Assembly: GCA_002420315.1 (NCBI GenBank) | Contig: DIHU01000237.1 | Location: forward strand, 1-40,308 | Reading direction: 5' to 3' | Origin: Akkermansiaceae bacterium UBA5688 | Lineage (GTDB): Bacteria; Verrucomicrobiota; Verrucomicrobiia; Verrucomicrobiales; Akkermansiaceae | DNA: 40,308 nt | Part shown: piece after piece, positions 9,289-18,655 of the stretch | Layout: every line of letters begins with the position of its first letter | Position numbering within the stretch: the first letter of the stretch is position 1 | Program-made: the position numbers and the translations under genes | The notes under the pieces: generated by a model | What the model saw: only the letters and a program-made list of their open reading frames with translations | Told to the model about the DNA's origin: nothing | Databases searched by the model: none

Positions 9289-10137
9289 ATGACAATCGAC
9301 CCGGTAGGGGAATTTCGTTCAGTATGGGGAGAAGGACCGATTTGGTTTGGTGGGCGTTTATTGTATGTCGATATCGAGTCACATAAAGTCGTTTCCTTTG
9401 AACCAGAGAGCGGAACAGAGAAGGTTTGGGATGTGGGGCAGCGGGTTGGAATGGTGGTTCCAAGAAAATCTGGTGGATTAGTGATTGCTGGCGACAAAGG
9501 TTTTGCTTTTCTTGACGAAGGAAATGGGGATGTGACGGCGATTGCTGACCCCGAACCGGGAAAAGTAAATAATCGTTTTAATGACGGAAAATGTGCGCCA
9601 GACGGGCATCTTTTTGCTGGGACGATTAGTCTGGTCAAAAATGAAGGCGATGCCGATCTTTACCGGTTATCCCCTGATTTGGAGGTGACTAAGGCGTATG
9701 GTCCTGTGACAAATTCGAATGGAATCGTTTGGTCTGCTGATGGAGCGACCTGTTACTACATAGATACGCCAACGAAGCAGGTGCTGGCTTTTGACTACTT
9801 AAATGGTCTTCTCGCTAATTCGCGTCGAGTCGTCGCACTCAATCATATTGATAGTTCCCCAGATGGCATGGCTATTGATGAAAATGGCCACCTTTGGATC
9901 GCTTTTTGTCATGGCGCCTGTGTGACCAGTTTTGATCCCGTGAGCGGCTACGAGGTTCAGCGGGTGGATTTACCCTGCCTAGAAACGACTTCCTGTGCCT
10001 TCGGCGGTTCGGACTTGAGAGATCTCTATGTCACCACCGGAGTTCATAAAACAGAAAAGGAAGAGCACGCGGGGAGGCTTTTTGTAATCAAGGGGCTTAA
10101 CATAAAGGGTCAGCCATCTCATTCTTTTGGTGGATGA
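9289..10137 (+). CDS. SMP-30/gluconolactonase family protein
   Basis: A six-bladed beta-propeller hydrolase of the SMP-30/gluconolactonase/LRE family, 282 residues and without a signal peptide, probably a cytoplasmic sugar lactonase. Family metal-site features are visible: Glu15 in WGEGPIW, NRFNDGKCAPDG near 100, the NSNGIVWSADG segment near 145, and SSPDGMAID near 185. The start gives the usual very short lead into the first blade. It is monocistronic: divergent from the glycosyltransferase upstream and separated from smc by a long gap. The actual sugar acid is unknown. Confidence 0.88.
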   Translation: MTIDPVGEFRSVWGEGPIWFGGRLLYVDIESHKVVSFEPESGTEKVWDVGQRVGMVVPRKSGGLVIAGDKGFAFLDEGNGDVTAIADPEPGKVNNRFNDGKCAPDGHLFAGTISLVKNEGDADLYRLSPDLEVTKAYGPVTNSNGIVWSADGATCYYIDTPTKQVLAFDYLNGLLANSRRVVALNHIDSSPDGMAIDENGHLWIAFCHGACVTSFDPVSGYEVQRVDLPCLETTSCAFGGSDLRDLYVTTGVHKTEKEEHAGRLFVIKGLNIKGQPSHSFGG

Positions 10138-10596
10138 ATTGAGCTAGGGGTTGCGAACAGCCTTATGAGCTTGATCACCGCCCGTAAAATTTGAAGGTCT
10201 GGTGTGTTATTCTTTTGGATTCGGTCTGAAGCGAGCTGGATGTTGGTGGCTATTCGAAATCGCTCGGAAGATATCGGACAATTCTTCTGGTGTTTTGTTA
10301 GGCCAGTTATCTAAAAAATCGGTTCTTATGGGGGAAGTTACTTCTTGAGTCACGGTCGTATGATGACTCGATGATCATGGATAGGGATTGTCTGATAGAT
10401 TGGTGCGAGTGTTGTGCCACGGTAGGGAAGATCGCTATTTATTTAGGGAAACCAAAATGCAGGACTACACAATATGTTGTGGTTAAAATTAAAAATCCTA
10501 CAATATAGGGTTGTTTTGTTCGGGCTATCTTGCAGGCTAGATTTTGAAGAGTTATCCTTTCGCTCAGTTTAAAGATCAATTTTCGTTCACTGATTT
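10138..10596 (+). other. 459-bp gene-free gap before smc
   Basis: I see no convincing coding region, tRNA or strong terminator here. The last 130 bases are AT-rich and contain the repeated ACAATAT motif and a TACAAT hexamer (10498-10503) that could be a -10 element for smc, although no good -35 partner is visible. The remainder is featureless to me. Confidence 0.5.
10468..10506 (+). promoter_or_regulatory. Repeated ACAATAT motif upstream of smc
   Basis: ACAATAT occurs at 10469-10475 and again at 10500-10506, 31 bases apart (about three helical turns). The first copy is inside the palindrome CACAATATGTTGTG (10468-10481). A paired operator or the promoter region of smc is possible; this is inference from spacing and symmetry only. 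Confidence 0.3.
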
Positions 10597-13500
10597 ATGT
10601 ATCTCAAATCTCTCGATATCCACGGCTTTAAGTCTTTCGCCGATAAGACCCGTTTTGAATTCGCCGAAGGCGTTACCGGGATCGTGGGTCCAAACGGTTG
10701 TGGAAAGTCCAATGTTGTCGATGCCGTCCGTTGGGTGCTCGGAGAGACTTCGGCTAAGGCGCTGCGAGGTGGCGAAATGGCAGATGTTATTTTTAATGGT
10801 TCTGAAAAGAGAAAGAAGCTCGGTATGGCCGAGGTCACGCTTACGCTTGCTGATTGTGAAGAAGCACTAAAAACCGATTACAATGAGGTTTCCATCACTC
10901 GCCGAGTCTATGCCGACGGAAAATCTGAGTTCCTCATTAACAACACCCGATGCCGTCTCCGTGATATCGGCGATCTTTTTATGGATACTGGCATTGGTCG
11001 CTCTTCGTATTCCATCATGGAGCAGGGGAAGATCGACATGCTTTTGTCGGCCAAGCCGGAAGATCGTCGGCAGGTCTTCGAGGAGGCAGCAGGAATTACC
11101 AAGTCGAAAAAAGAGAAAAAGGACGCGCTTCGAAAGCTCGAATACACCGAAGGTAATTTACTTCGTGTTTCGGATGTCCTTGCTGAGCAAGAGCGCCGGA
11201 TGAATTCGCTCAAGCGCCAAGTGTCAAAGGCTCGCCGTTATCAGGCTCTCGCGAAGGATGTTCGAATTCTCGATACTCACTTGAGTCATCGCGTTTGGGA
11301 GCGACTGACTGCCGAGAGAGCGGAACTCCTCACTTCTTTATCCTCACTGTTTAAGGGACGCGATTCCATCGAACAGGATCTTCCTAAATTTGAGTCGGCT
11401 GTTGTCGAAGCTCGAGACAAAGCCCAGGCACTCGATTCCCAACTCTCCGGTCTTCGCCAGCGACTCTCGGACAAGAAAAATGCCATCTCAGCAGCTGAGA
11501 ACCGGGTTGCTTTCAATAATGAGCGTAAAGGTGAGCTCGCCGAGCGTCTTGAGCAGAATGAGAAGGATATCGAAGCCACTCAATCAAACCTCGCTGAGCA
11601 GGAGCAATCTCTACAAAAGAGTCAGGCTGATTTGCAGGGTCTTGAGAAGAGAATTCAAGATAAGGAAAGTCAGGCTCGTGAGCGTCAGAACTCTGCAAAT
11701 GGTTTGGCTCAGGAGCGTCTGGAGATTGAAAATCAGCTGCGCCGGGCGCGGGCAGAGGCTAACTCGACTCAACAGATTATCGCTAGTTCACAAGCCAAGA
11801 TCGAGAGTGCTCTGAGCCAGATGGAAGGCAATAAGGAACGCATGAAGCAGCTTGAGGAAGAGGCTGAGAGGCTTCGTATCGAGCAAATAAAGGCAGTCGC
11901 TGAGCGTGACCAGTTTGAGAAGCTTCTCGAAGAGCATCAGAAGACTTTGCCAGGACTCGAGGAAGCTAGGGAGAAAACCCAGCGTGAATTTGAAGAAGTG
12001 CGGGGGTCATTGGACCTCGCTAGGAAAGCGGCTTCCGAAGCTCACCGATTCTATTCTCAAAAAAGTTCTCGACTCGACGTTTTGATGCAGCTCGTTGAGA
12101 GTGGCGAGGGCCTTGAGAAGGGAACGCAGGCGGTTCTAAAGGGGCTTAATGATCCAGATCTGATCAAGCCTGGTTTAAGTGGATTGTTGGGCGCTCAACT
12201 CAAAGCTCCAGATGAGTATGCCGTAGCTGTAGAGTCGGCCTTGTCTCAGTTTTTGCAGGCCATTATCGTTCGTGATGAGGACTTAGCCGATTCGATCATC
12301 GATCGTCTTGTCGATGGGAAGAAAGGTAGCGCAGCGATTCTTCCTGAGAGTTTTCTGCCTGTTGCCGAGGGCAGCCAAATCGAAGCCTTGCCCGAAGGTG
12401 CTTCCTCGTGGGCTTTGGATGTCGTGACGGTTGATTCAAAGTTTGCTGGTCTTATGGAGAGGCTTCTTGCCCGAGTGCTTATCGTGCCGGATCGCAACAC
12501 CGCGCTAAAGCTCCGCAAGGACTATCCTGATCTTTCATTCGTCACTCGGAATGGTGAAATACTTACGCCTGAGGGAGTGATCCGTGGCGGGTCAAGTGGC
12601 GGAAAAGATAGTTCGCTTCTCAAGCGTCGGAATGAAATCGAAGCGCTTGTTATTGAAGTGAAGAAGTTGGCTAACGAGGAAAAAGTGGCTGAACAAGAGA
12701 TCCTCGATTGTGAGACGCGTACAAAGGAATTGCGTGAAGAGCTGGAGCAGGCGAAGGATCGGTTACAGCGGTATCGAGTTGAAGATTCTACTTTTCAGGG
12801 GCAATTGAAGCTTGCTAAGCGTGAGGCTGATACGATCGAGTCAAAAGTTGCCAATAACAAGTGGGAGCGTGAAGAATTAGGGGGTCGTGAAAAGACAGCG
12901 ACAGACAGCCGCTCTGCACTTGAAAATGAGTTAACCCGTGCTCGTGAGCGATTGACCGCGCTGGAAGAGGATGCCCGTAAATTTTCCGTTCGGGCCGAGG
13001 AGGCAATTAAACGCGAAAATGAGGCCCGCGAACAATTGAGCGAAGCCCGAACGGCGCTTGCGGTCGAAAAACAGGCTCGTGACTCCGCGGCGCGGGAGCA
13101 GGATCCGATGAGTCGTAGGATACGCGAGCTGGCTGAGTTGAACGAGCGTCGCAAAAGCGAAATTTCTGCAGCCTGCGAGAGAATCACAAAGGGTGATGGT
13201 GAGAATGAAGCGCTCGATGCAGAGATGGAATCCTATCGGGGTGAAGTAGCCAACCTCAACGATGAACTCAGTCAAGCTGACGAGCAGAGAAAAGGATTTG
13301 CGAGGGGTATTGAGGAGGCCGAGGCGGGGTTCTCCGAGGTTCGCAGTAAGCAGAACAAGATCCTTAATCAAATCAGCAAAGAAGAGGTCTCTTGCACTAA
13401 GTTAGATCTGCGACTTGAGAATCTCGTCGAGTCTACGATGGAGCGTCACCAGGTTGACCTTGCTCATTTCCGGCCCGATGCACACATCTTGATTACATGT

Positions 13501-14394
13501 ATCAATGATCGTAAGGAGGCTGAAAAGAAGGGGCGGTCTCGCAAATCCCTTGATGTTCAGTCGCAGTGTGATGGAGAAGAAGTTTTGGATGAAAGAATCG
13601 AAGGCAATACGAAGAATAATTCAGACGAGGGAGCCGATGATAAAGCTGTCATGGAGATTCTGGAAGGTGTAGGACCGGACTGGGAATTCGTTGAAGCAAT
13701 TGTAGCCGACTTAAAACGTCGCCTTGATTCGATGGGACCGGTTAATCTTGATGCTATCGAAGAGTTTGATGAACTTGAGGAACGTCATAACTTTACCAAG
13801 AACCAGCATGACGACTTAGTAAATTCAAAGGAGAAGCTGCTGGAAATTATAGAGCGGATCAATATCGAGTCTGAGCGCTTGTTTGCGGAAACCTTCCATG
13901 CGGTGAGCAAGAACTTTAAATCCATGTTTAAGCGTCTCTTTGGTGATAAGGCGACTGCAGATTTAATACTTCAGGATGAGAGTGACCCGCTTGAGTGTGG
14001 CATCGAAGTGATTGCCAAACCACCAGGTAAAAAATTACAATCGATTTCGCTAATGTCAGGTGGAGAACGCTCCATGACGGCAGTTGCACTGCTCTTCTCC
14101 ATCTACATGGTGAAGCCAAGTCCTTTTTGTGTATTGGACGAGCTGGATGCTCCACTAGACGAGTCGAATATCGGACGATTCCTGAAAGTTCTCGATGCAT
14201 TCATCGATCAGAGTCAGTTCATTATCGTAACTCATTCCAAAAGAACTATGGAGCGCGCCGACGTAATGTATGGCGTTACAATGGAAGAGTTTGGTGTTTC
14301 CAAGCCGGTGGGCATGCGTCTAACCAATAGCGTCGAAAAATCAAGTGATGCTAGGTCTGCGGCACAGAAAGCAGCACTAAGATTGGACTCCTAG
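10597..14394 (+). CDS. smc: Chromosome segregation protein SMC
   Basis: Structural maintenance of chromosomes ATPase that compacts and individualises the chromosome as a dimer with ScpAB. The N-terminal half head begins MYLKSLDIHGFKSFADKT and has Walker A GPNGCGKSN (32-40). A long coiled coil follows (about 170-500), then the hinge (about 515-650, GLSGLLGAQL), the returning coiled coil (about 680-960), and the C-terminal head with signature LMSGGERS and Walker B FCVLDELDAPLD. At 1265 residues it is longer than the usual 1150-1200. Part of the excess is a charged segment of about 70 residues before the C-terminal head. No scpA or scpB is adjacent. Confidence 0.95.
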   Translation: MYLKSLDIHGFKSFADKTRFEFAEGVTGIVGPNGCGKSNVVDAVRWVLGETSAKALRGGEMADVIFNGSEKRKKLGMAEVTLTLADCEEALKTDYNEVSITRRVYADGKSEFLINNTRCRLRDIGDLFMDTGIGRSSYSIMEQGKIDMLLSAKPEDRRQVFEEAAGITKSKKEKKDALRKLEYTEGNLLRVSDVLAEQERRMNSLKRQVSKARRYQALAKDVRILDTHLSHRVWERLTAERAELLTSLSSLFKGRDSIEQDLPKFESAVVEARDKAQALDSQLSGLRQRLSDKKNAISAAENRVAFNNERKGELAERLEQNEKDIEATQSNLAEQEQSLQKSQADLQGLEKRIQDKESQARERQNSANGLAQERLEIENQLRRARAEANSTQQIIASSQAKIESALSQMEGNKERMKQLEEEAERLRIEQIKAVAERDQFEKLLEEHQKTLPGLEEAREKTQREFEEVRGSLDLARKAASEAHRFYSQKSSRLDVLMQLVESGEGLEKGTQAVLKGLNDPDLIKPGLSGLLGAQLKAPDEYAVAVESALSQFLQAIIVRDEDLADSIIDRLVDGKKGSAAILPESFLPVAEGSQIEALPEGASSWALDVVTVDSKFAGLMERLLARVLIVPDRNTALKLRKDYPDLSFVTRNGEILTPEGVIRGGSSGGKDSSLLKRRNEIEALVIEVKKLANEEKVAEQEILDCETRTKELREELEQAKDRLQRYRVEDSTFQGQLKLAKREADTIESKVANNKWEREELGGREKTATDSRSALENELTRARERLTALEEDARKFSVRAEEAIKRENEAREQLSEARTALAVEKQARDSAAREQDPMSRRIRELAELNERRKSEISAACERITKGDGENEALDAEMESYRGEVANLNDELSQADEQRKGFARGIEEAEAGFSEVRSKQNKILNQISKEEVSCTKLDLRLENLVESTMERHQVDLAHFRPDAHILITCINDRKEAEKKGRSRKSLDVQSQCDGEEVLDERIEGNTKNNSDEGADDKAVMEILEGVGPDWEFVEAIVADLKRRLDSMGPVNLDAIEEFDELEERHNFTKNQHDDLVNSKEKLLEIIERINIESERLFAETFHAVSKNFKSMFKRLFGDKATADLILQDESDPLECGIEVIAKPPGKKLQSISLMSGGERSMTAVALLFSIYMVKPSPFCVLDELDAPLDESNIGRFLKVLDAFIDQSQFIIVTHSKRTMERADVMYGVTMEEFGVSKPVGMRLTNSVEKSSDARSAAQKAALRLDS

Positions 14395-14465
14395 AGGAAT
14401 GGTTCCGCCGCCCATCCCTGAAAATCTCTGAGACACGGATTAACTCGGTGCTTTATTTCTTTGCA

Positions 14466-14503
14466 GCTCGGGCTATCAGTTAGCCGAGCGTGCGGGGGTT
14501 TTT
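14466..14503 (+). terminator. Possible terminator after smc
   Basis: GCTCG plus GCTA pair with TAGC plus CGAGC, leaving one bulged G and a five-base loop (14466-14489). A short T run (14499-14503) follows only after nine intervening bases, so this is an imperfect intrinsic terminator about 70 bases past the smc stop. Confidence 0.4.
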
Positions 14504-14589
14504 GACAGTATTAGTAGGCTTTAATTGTTTCAGCTCCTTGCTTGGATCGCCTCCAAACGGTTATAAATAGCTATGGGCTAAAGGGCTGG

Positions 14590-15297
14590 TTAGTCCCGCT
14601 GATCATACCAATATTCGTCCGCGATTTTTTGGTCGGCACCATCGAAAACTCGCTTGAGAAAGTTGCGATCTCGAACTAGGTGCCAATCACCATATTGGTC
14701 AAATTTTCGGCAAGAGGTAACTAAAGGAGCACTCCAAACAGTTCCCCATTTTTTGGAAATAGTTTTACCATAATCTCGGAGCCGGACCGCAAAGTCCACG
14801 TCTTCGATAGTGACGAATTCCGGGTTGAAACCGTTGATGGCTTCAAAGGCTTTACGGGTGGTCCAGAAGGCGGCAAAGGAAAGGCGATATTTAGCAAGAT
14901 AGGGAATGGCCATTAATGCACTACAAACGATGCCAAGTGACCAGCGCTCAGGGAGAACGAAAGCTCCTCCTCCAATGGTTTTTCGTTCCAGTTTTTCGAC
15001 AACGATTCGGAGAAAGTGCGGATGTAATTGTGAATCAGCGTCGACCGTAACGATAATGTCGCCAGTAGATGCCTTAAAGCCGGCATTGCGAATAAGTGCT
15101 AAATTTTTCGCTTCTTCACGAGCGATAATAGCTCCGGCCTTCCGGGCAATCTCTTCCGTGCGGTCGTGACAGCGGTTAAGCACTACGATCACTTCAACCT
15201 CGCAAGGACAAATTTTGGCAGACTTTGAGACTGCGGCAAGCCCGATGGGGAGGTATTCCTCTTCATTATGAGCAGGTATGATGACGGAGATTTTCAT
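14590..15297 (-). CDS. Family 2 glycosyltransferase
   Basis: A soluble GT-A fold glycosyltransferase of 235 residues. It starts with the nucleotide-sugar binding pattern MKISVIIPAHNEEEYLP, has the metal-binding DAD motif at 86-88 (VTVDADS), a GFNPEFVTIEDVDFAVRL segment typical of the catalytic-base region, and no membrane segment. The acceptor and sugar donor are unknown. It is a single gene, convergent with smc and divergent from the MYG1-like gene by 41 bases, so the two starts share a very small promoter region. Confidence 0.85.
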   Translation of the reverse strand: MKISVIIPAHNEEEYLPIGLAAVSKSAKICPCEVEVIVVLNRCHDRTEEIARKAGAIIAREEAKNLALIRNAGFKASTGDIIVTVDADSQLHPHFLRIVVEKLERKTIGGGAFVLPERWSLGIVCSALMAIPYLAKYRLSFAAFWTTRKAFEAINGFNPEFVTIEDVDFAVRLRDYGKTISKKWGTVWSAPLVTSCRKFDQYGDWHLVRDRNFLKRVFDGADQKIADEYWYDQRD

Positions 15298-15338
15298 TCG
15301 TGATTGAGCATTGCTTAAACTGAGGTTACCTCCGTCTC

Positions 15339-16196
15339 ATGATTCGACAAATTGTAGTTCATCCGGGTGGAGCTCATAAAGATGATTTCTTAGCATGCGC
15401 ACTTTTAATCGCAGAGCATGAGGTTGCTATTTTTCGGCGTGAACCAAGTGAGCAGGATCTTTCTGATGCTTCGATTGCAGTGGTAGATGTAGGTTTGGAT
15501 TGGGATGAGTCGAAAATGAACTTTGATCATCATCAATTCCCCCGTGACGCTGAGCCTCTTTGTGCGTTGAGTTTGGTTTTAAAGCATCTGGGGCTTTATG
15601 AGGAGACTCGGAAATTTTGTGATTGGTTGGAGGTGGCCGAATATATCGATACCCGTGGCCCCAACGATACTGCTAAGTGGCTCGGTGTGGAACGCGAGGC
15701 TATGTCAAAACTAAATTCGCCTCTCGATATCACTTTACTTCGCCGCTTTGCAGCTTCGAAAGAACATCAGCCTGGGCAGCCGATTTACGAGGTCATGAAA
15801 ATGGTCGGTGAGGATTTGATAAGCTTCGTTCGAGGGATGAAGGCACGGCTTGAGTTCATCGCTAAACACAGCGAAATCTGGGAGATGACGGGGGGAAAAA
15901 AGGCACTTTTTTTACCCCGTACCAATCCGCTTCCTGATGAGACTTCGATGGGAATGGGCCGTTATATCGAAGATATCGGATTGGAAGAGGAAGTAGTTGC
16001 ATTAGTTTATCCGGATCGTCGGGGAGAGGGTTATGGTCTTTCTAGGTTTAACGATGACAAGCGCATGGAGTTCACAAAAGTCGGCGATGAGGTAGATGTT
16101 CATTTCGCGCATAACAAAGGCTTCATCGCTAAGACTTCATCTGCTGATACTGATCGTTTAAAAGTTCTAATTAATCAGTCTTGGATAGGGGCTTGA
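15339..16196 (+). CDS. MYG1 family protein (DHH-like phosphoesterase)
   Basis: A 285-residue member of the MYG1 (UPF0160) family, related to DHH phosphoesterases; eukaryotic MYG1 is described as a 3'-5' RNA exonuclease. The family signature HPGGAHKDDFLA (His8, His13, Asp15, Asp16) and the FDHHQ motif (Asp63, His64, His65), which together form the metal site, are intact. A C-terminal region with ALVYPDRRGEGYGLSRF is also typical of the family. There is no signal peptide. It lies 132 bases before the probable recF start on the same strand. The bacterial role is not established. Confidence 0.85.
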   Translation: MIRQIVVHPGGAHKDDFLACALLIAEHEVAIFRREPSEQDLSDASIAVVDVGLDWDESKMNFDHHQFPRDAEPLCALSLVLKHLGLYEETRKFCDWLEVAEYIDTRGPNDTAKWLGVEREAMSKLNSPLDITLLRRFAASKEHQPGQPIYEVMKMVGEDLISFVRGMKARLEFIAKHSEIWEMTGGKKALFLPRTNPLPDETSMGMGRYIEDIGLEEEVVALVYPDRRGEGYGLSRFNDDKRMEFTKVGDEVDVHFAHNKGFIAKTSSADTDRLKVLINQSWIGA

Positions 16197-16328
16197 TCGC
16201 ATTGGCGGTTGGCTATTATGAATTCGCCAAAATTAAAACTATAGCTCAGGTTTTTTTCTTTACCCTTATATTAATTATTGGATTGGGTTTCGCGTTGCTA
16301 TGGGCGGAATTGCCCGCAAACTTGGAGT

Positions 16329-17384
16329 GTGATTGAGAGTTTACGTCTTATGAATTTTCGATGCTTCGAGCAGGTGTCGCTTAAGCTCTCTGGGGCGGGA
16401 AAGATCTTTGTTGGGGAAAATGCCCAGGGAAAGACATCTCTGCTAGAAGCAGTTTGCCTGCTTCTTCGATTACAATCTCCAAGGGCTCGCCAAACTCGAC
16501 AATTGATTCGCGAAGGAGCTAATGGGTTTGGAATTTCAGGTGATGCATGGGGTCGTAATTTGCAAGTGAGAGGAGACAGAAAAGGTCTTGGTCTCCGGAT
16601 AGAAGGTGAAAAGATTATGGCGCGTCGCGATTATCTTTCTGAAAGTGGATTGGTGGTTTGGATGGGTAACGAGGACCTTGATCTTGTACGTGGAGGTGGG
16701 GAGAGTCGGCGGCGCTTTTTAGATTTCATCGCTACGCAGGTTGATCCGGATTATCGTCGTCATTGGAATCGTTATCGTAGAGCTCTTGCTGCTCGAAATA
16801 AGTATCTTAAGTCATATTCTGCCCGCGAAGGGGTCGTTGACGCATATACACAAATGCTGATTGAACACGGATCAGAAATGATTCGTTTGCGACAAGTGCT
16901 TTGTGAAAAGTTGAGTCCTTGTGCCATTGAGAATCAAAAGGCGATTAGTCGTCGAGATGAGGAACTTGGGGTTGTTTATAAGGACCGCTCCAACGGAGAT
17001 CTTGAAGCGGCTTTTAAAGAGGTGCAAGATTCCGAAACACGCCGAGGCATTACGCTGGCAGGCCCACACCGGGATGATGTGAAACTTGAGATCGCTGGCC
17101 GGAATGCCAAGGCTTTTGGAAGCGAAGGACAACAGCGGACAGTTGCCCTCGCTCTAAAGTTAGCGCAAGGAGAGATTCTCCGTGAACTTGGAGGTCATCC
17201 ACCGATTTACTTGATCGATGATGTTTTTGGTGAGCTCGATCCCTGTCGTCGAAATGCTCTGATGAATCTTTTGCCGGCTGATACGCAAAAGCTTGTCACT
17301 ACCACTAATCTAGATTGGTGGGATAGAGGGGGGTTGGAACTTGGGGTGACGACCGTTAAAGATGGTGAGCTTTCGGAAGAATGA
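16329..17384 (+). CDS. recF: DNA replication and repair protein RecF
   Basis: ABC-type ATPase that helps load RecA at gapped DNA in the RecFOR pathway. I place the start at the GTG at 16329, giving 351 residues and the family start VIESLRLMNFRCFEQVSLKL. A TTG at 16278 would add 17 residues unlike the family. The Walker A motif is GENAQGKTS (29-37). The signature region is EGQQRTVALALKLAQ and Walker B is PIYLIDDVFGELD. The GPHRDDV segment is characteristic of RecF. It is not next to dnaA, dnaN or gyrB here, unlike the classic arrangement. It is convergent with the next gene by 30 bases. Confidence 0.92.
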   Translation: MIESLRLMNFRCFEQVSLKLSGAGKIFVGENAQGKTSLLEAVCLLLRLQSPRARQTRQLIREGANGFGISGDAWGRNLQVRGDRKGLGLRIEGEKIMARRDYLSESGLVVWMGNEDLDLVRGGGESRRRFLDFIATQVDPDYRRHWNRYRRALAARNKYLKSYSAREGVVDAYTQMLIEHGSEMIRLRQVLCEKLSPCAIENQKAISRRDEELGVVYKDRSNGDLEAAFKEVQDSETRRGITLAGPHRDDVKLEIAGRNAKAFGSEGQQRTVALALKLAQGEILRELGGHPPIYLIDDVFGELDPCRRNALMNLLPADTQKLVTTTNLDWWDRGGLELGVTTVKDGELSEE

Positions 17385-17414
17385 TTTGTGTCATTGTCTT
17401 TGAACTCCAAAAGC

Positions 17415-18503
17415 TCAAATTCTCTTTAAGCGAGTTACACGTCCGGTCGAAACCCATTCAGCAACTAAGATATTCCCTTCCTTATCAAAGCAGGCGTCGT
17501 GCGGGTGAATGAATTTCCCATCTATCCATTTATTGGGCTGACTGCGGAGTTTGTTCCCATTCGCAGTCACTTGCTTGCGCCAGTTGTCATCGTTGGCGAG
17601 GTGGATGATTTGGTCATTTTTATCGAGCAAAGTTAGGCGTGCCGAAAGATCTGGAACTAACATGAGGTCATTGTGAACATCGACGTTGGCAGGCAGGATG
17701 AATGGCTCTGCTAAGGTCTTGATATGTTTCCCATTGAGAGTGAACCATTGCAGTCGGCTGTTCGCGCGATCAGCGACACAGAGGGTCGGGTCTTCGGGGT
17801 CGCGGCTGTCGATCCATAGCCCATGGGGGAGATTGAATTCTCCATCATTTTTACCGGGCTTCCCGATGGTCGACAGATATTTGCCGGTGTCGTCATAATG
17901 ATGCACGCAGTGGGCGCCATATCCATCAGCGAGGTAAATGCTTCCATCAGTTGGGTGGAAAGCTGTGTTGGTCGGCATGAATTTGTTTCGTCCCCAATCG
18001 CGTTTGGTAGTAGTGTCTTCGCCCTCAGCATAACGACCAGAATTCATGGGGGCTCGCTGATACCAAACGATATCACCAGTCAAGGTAAGTTTGGCGAAGG
18101 ATTTCACATTTTGATAAGCAGTAATGTAGAGAAATTGTTCTTTGCCTTCGGTTCTCACCTCTATCCCGTGGCCTCCTCCTTGAAACTGGCTACCAAATGC
18201 TCGAATGAATTTTCCGACTGGGTCAAAAACAAAAATACTCGGATGGTCTTTTTGATTGGGCCGCCCCTCGTGCATTACATAGAGGTTTTGTTCTGCATCG
18301 ATAGCGACATTGTGGGTGGTTTGCCAGGAGAATTTGTCAGGCAGCTTGGCGAAGTTATGATCTACTTCATATTGGTAGTTTCCTTCTCCAATAATGACGG
18401 GACCTCCGCTTTTCTTGCCAGTCGCAATGTTTGGGAAAGCGGCGATAGCTCCAGCGAAGAGCGAAGATTTTTCGATAAAGTGGCGACGTGATGATTCGAG
18501 CAT
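17415..18503 (-). CDS. Tat-exported NHL-repeat beta-propeller protein
   Basis: A 362-residue protein starting at the ATG at 18503, which gives the twin-arginine signal MLESSRRHFIEKSSLFAGA, so Tat export is predicted; a longer reading from 18602 would bury the signal. The mature part is a six-bladed propeller of NHL type with repeated units such as GKFIRAFGSQFQGGGHGIEV, DGSIYLADGYG, GEFNLPHGLWIDS and FIHPHDACFDKEGNILVAEW. Homologous folds include peptidyl-alpha-hydroxyglycine lyase and many exported scaffold propellers. The function is not known. It is divergent from the SulP gene by about 150 bases. Confidence 0.85.
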   Translation of the reverse strand: MLESSRRHFIEKSSLFAGAIAAFPNIATGKKSGGPVIIGEGNYQYEVDHNFAKLPDKFSWQTTHNVAIDAEQNLYVMHEGRPNQKDHPSIFVFDPVGKFIRAFGSQFQGGGHGIEVRTEGKEQFLYITAYQNVKSFAKLTLTGDIVWYQRAPMNSGRYAEGEDTTTKRDWGRNKFMPTNTAFHPTDGSIYLADGYGAHCVHHYDDTGKYLSTIGKPGKNDGEFNLPHGLWIDSRDPEDPTLCVADRANSRLQWFTLNGKHIKTLAEPFILPANVDVHNDLMLVPDLSARLTLLDKNDQIIHLANDDNWRKQVTANGNKLRSQPNKWIDGKFIHPHDACFDKEGNILVAEWVSTGRVTRLKRI

Positions 18504-18598
18504 TGAGAAAGCATGAAATCTTTTAGGCCGATTTGTCGAGGTTTGATCTTTGGATGAGGAGGGAAAGGGATTGCCAAAATGGTATCGCAGGACTACAG

Positions 18599-18621
18599 CC
18601 ACCCCGCCTGAGGGTTGGTGG
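18599..18621 (+). promoter_or_regulatory. Hairpin in the SulP leader
   Basis: CCACC (18599-18603) pairs with GGTGG (18617-18621), with possible inner CC/GG pairs, 35 bases before the SulP start. A leader structure is possible; I could not match it to any riboswitch family. Confidence 0.2.
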
Positions 18622-18655
18622 ACAGCTTTTCAGTGTTTTAAAACTTCTCGGCCCT

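Noticed and set aside
16197..16328. Terminator formed by TTGGCG/CGCCAA and the later T run after the MYG1-like gene
   Set aside because: The loop is 17 bases and the T run lies more than 25 bases beyond the stem, so it is not a convincing intrinsic terminator.
17823..18491. 222-codon plus-strand frame opposite the Tat-exported propeller gene
   Set aside because: Shadow of a clear NHL-type gene; its sequence has no recognisable domain.
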